Source of the DNA: Dasyornis broadbenti
Lineage: Eukaryota > Chordata > Aves > Passeriformes > Dasyornithidae
NCBI GenBank assembly: GCA_013397935.1
Contig: VZRN01002232.1
Span: forward strand, 681,764-745,763
Reading direction: 5' to 3'
DNA: 64,000 nt
In this document: piece by piece, positions 62,101-64,000 of the stretch
Position numbering within the stretch: the stretch's first letter is position 1
How the letters are laid out: every line of letters starts with the position of its first letter
Program-made: the position numbers and the translations under genes
The notes under the pieces: model-generated
What the model saw: only the letters and a program-made list of their open reading frames with translations
Databases searched by the model: none
Told to the model about the DNA's origin: nothing

Positions 62101-64000
62101 GTGTTTAAACTGGATTTTCACAGCGAGAAATGGAGATGCCGCTGTAGACTCCCTGTGTAGGTGACCTCTTTCTCTTTGACAACCAGTAGCTGGACCTGAA
62201 GCAACAAAGGGCTTTGTACTCCTAAAACTGAGATCTAAAAGGGCTCTGGCTTCCTATGGGTCAGATCTCCAGGTGAGCCTTCTATCCTCACTTGTTCCCA
62301 ATTTCTCATAGACACTGTAGATCACACTCTCCTAGGGAATACCGTAACTATCCCGTGGCTCTTCAGCTTCAGGGAGCAGGTTACTAGGACAGAACACAGT
62401 TTCTACAGTAGGGAGAGTGAAATCCTGGCTTCATGGGAATCAGTGGTAAAACTTCCATGGATTTCAAAAGGATTACAATTTTTTCTATGGCTTTATGTTA
62501 CCTTCTTTTGATGCAAATACCAAAAGAACTTCAATGACAGGCTGAATTGTAATTCCATCTAAAGACAGCAGTTCCAGTAGAATGTTTTAGGTTCCTGTTG
62601 ACCCTAATAAGCTAGGAGAAAAAGTCAACAGCATAAGAGTTGTATTGTTTGGAAGAAAGACACATGAGAAAAATGATAACATGGAAAAGGGTAGGCTTTT
62701 AAAAGGAAGAATCAGAAATAGTAAACACAGTGTCTTGATATTAACAGTACAGGAGAATAAAATATTTTTTGTCATCACTTTCAGCTTCCATTTATGCACT
62801 TTAGATGAAATCTGAAGACTAGACATACTATCTGATCTAGGCAAGTCTGAAAGACTTTAGAGTACGTAGAAGGACTTGAGAGTTCTGTCCATGTGAACTA
62901 AAAACCTACATAGCTGAGCGTTCAATACTCCATTTCCTTTACTGAGCTTAGCAGGATTGTGTGATTCAGACAAAACATTCTATGCTATCTTAAAAGATAA
63001 CCCCAGGAAGATATTAAAAATAGAAAGCTACTTCTCAATCATTAACCTTTTCCAAAGAGCTTAAAAATTCCCTTTGTAGCTGAATTCCCTTTGTAGCTGA
63101 ATTTCCAAGTGACGCTTACTGTAACTGAACAGAGGACAAGAATGAATTCTTGGAAATTCAGGAAATTAGAACAGTTAATTACCAGGCACACAGGTAAGAG
63201 AGTGTTATTAATATTGGCCTATAGTGACAGTGTAATGTCCGAATAAAACTTTAGTGATCAGATCCAAGATGCCTGGCTTTGCTGAGCCATTCCTCCCCCA
63301 TTTCTAGCTGTGTGGGAAAGCAGGGACTGGGGAGTGAGTCTTCCCCCACCCAGGCTGCATGGGTGCTGGTGGGGACCCAGCCCACCTGGGAGAGGAAGAG
63401 CTTGGAAGCCCTGGATCTTCTGGGCTTTGGTTGCCTCGCCCTCCTGGACTGCAGTCCCTACATTGTTTTTTGGATTTTTTTTTTTTATGAGGGGTCAGCT
63501 TATTCTTTTATTTCAAGCCATACCCCGAAGAGAAGACACATCTTCCTTTTTGTTAAGTACCATTTACTTGGTAAGTTCAACACATCCCTTAGGCTCAGGC
63601 ACACGCATTCCCTGCTCACCTGACACGCACTAGACATCTCCAACAGGCAAAATGGGAGTACCCCCACATCTCATTTCATGGGGCTGTTGTATGTAGAAGG
63701 AATAGATGATTGCTGAAGCTACAGGTGAAGGGCTTGCCTTTATGCTTACCCTCGGCTTTGTCTAATTGTTTGCCTCTAAGCATTTGTGAGCAGAATCTGC
63801 TGCACACTGCTGGACATGTGTTTGTGAGCTTGATGGTGGGGCTCCTGTTACAAGTTACCATATTGAGTTCAGAACCAAGGATCTTCCAGGCTTGCTCCTG
63901 AATCCCAAATGAGACATTACAATTATCTGGTCATGCAATTGAACCTTCAATGTCCATTGGGACACTGGCAGTGCCCAGGAGTGTTTCTTCCTTGTGGATT
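59144..64000. other. intergenic, no gene recognised
   Basis: AT-rich DNA with short homopolymers (61337-61347, 61652-61665) and a perfect 17-base tandem duplication at 63067-63100. A GC-richer patch at about 63270-63460 has overlapping plus-strand open frames of about 110 codons (63279-63633) with no recognised product. No STK32B exon or other gene seen. Confidence 0.6.
63067..63100. repeat. 17-base perfect tandem duplication
   Basis: ATTCCCTTTGTAGCTGA occurs twice back to back with no mismatch, which suggests a recent small duplication or a population variant. Confidence 0.9.

Noticed and set aside
1..64000. CRISPR arrays, operons, tRNA or rRNA genes, LTR retroviruses
   Set aside because: No regularly spaced repeats, ribosomal sites, cloverleaf sequences or paired LTRs recognised; the sequence is vertebrate intronic and intergenic DNA.

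Overview
This is vertebrate, most likely avian, nuclear DNA. It is AT-rich and mostly non-coding, with short exons bounded by GT/AG splice sites. It carries CR1-type LINE fragments with the tandem ATTCTATGA tail typical of birds and other sauropsids, plus a few degraded MIR-like SINE remnants. There are no operons, prokaryotic genes, CRISPR arrays or tRNA/rRNA genes.

One gene can be supported: EVC2 (limbin) on the + strand. I reconstruct fifteen coding exons between 1156 and 44282. They splice in one unbroken frame (3069 nt, 1022 codons plus stop), from the exon with the transmembrane helix to the natural C-terminus. Human EVC2 is recalled as having 22 exons, so these would be exons 8-22. The N-terminal extracellular exons, the promoter and the head-to-head partner EVC would lie left of position 1. 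Exon residue numbers in the features count from 1 at the first visible codon (1156).

Layout: 1-1155 is upstream intron. 1156-2917 holds the TM exon and a juxtamembrane exon. 2918-12416 is the largest intron (9.5 kb), with a CR1 3' fragment, a GC-richer patch and a 43-base gap in a poly-T run. 12417-38k holds the exons encoding the long charged, helical cytoplasmic region. 38k-42k is an intron with a decayed CR1 reverse-transcriptase fragment. 42319-44282 holds the last three exons, ending in the C-terminal segment lost in Weyers-type alleles. 44283 to about 45.4 kb is the proposed 3' UTR. From there to 64000 I find no gene, only repeats, a purine-rich compound microsatellite with a 121-base gap, and some GC-richer patches.

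Known role of the family: EVC2 is a single-pass membrane protein. It pairs with EVC at the EvC zone near the base of the primary cilium and promotes Hedgehog signalling downstream of Smoothened. I found no convincing new biological system. The most useful leads are splice-site ambiguities in EVC2 (tandem acceptors at three exons, a weak donor at one) and a few unexplained GC-richer or open stretches.
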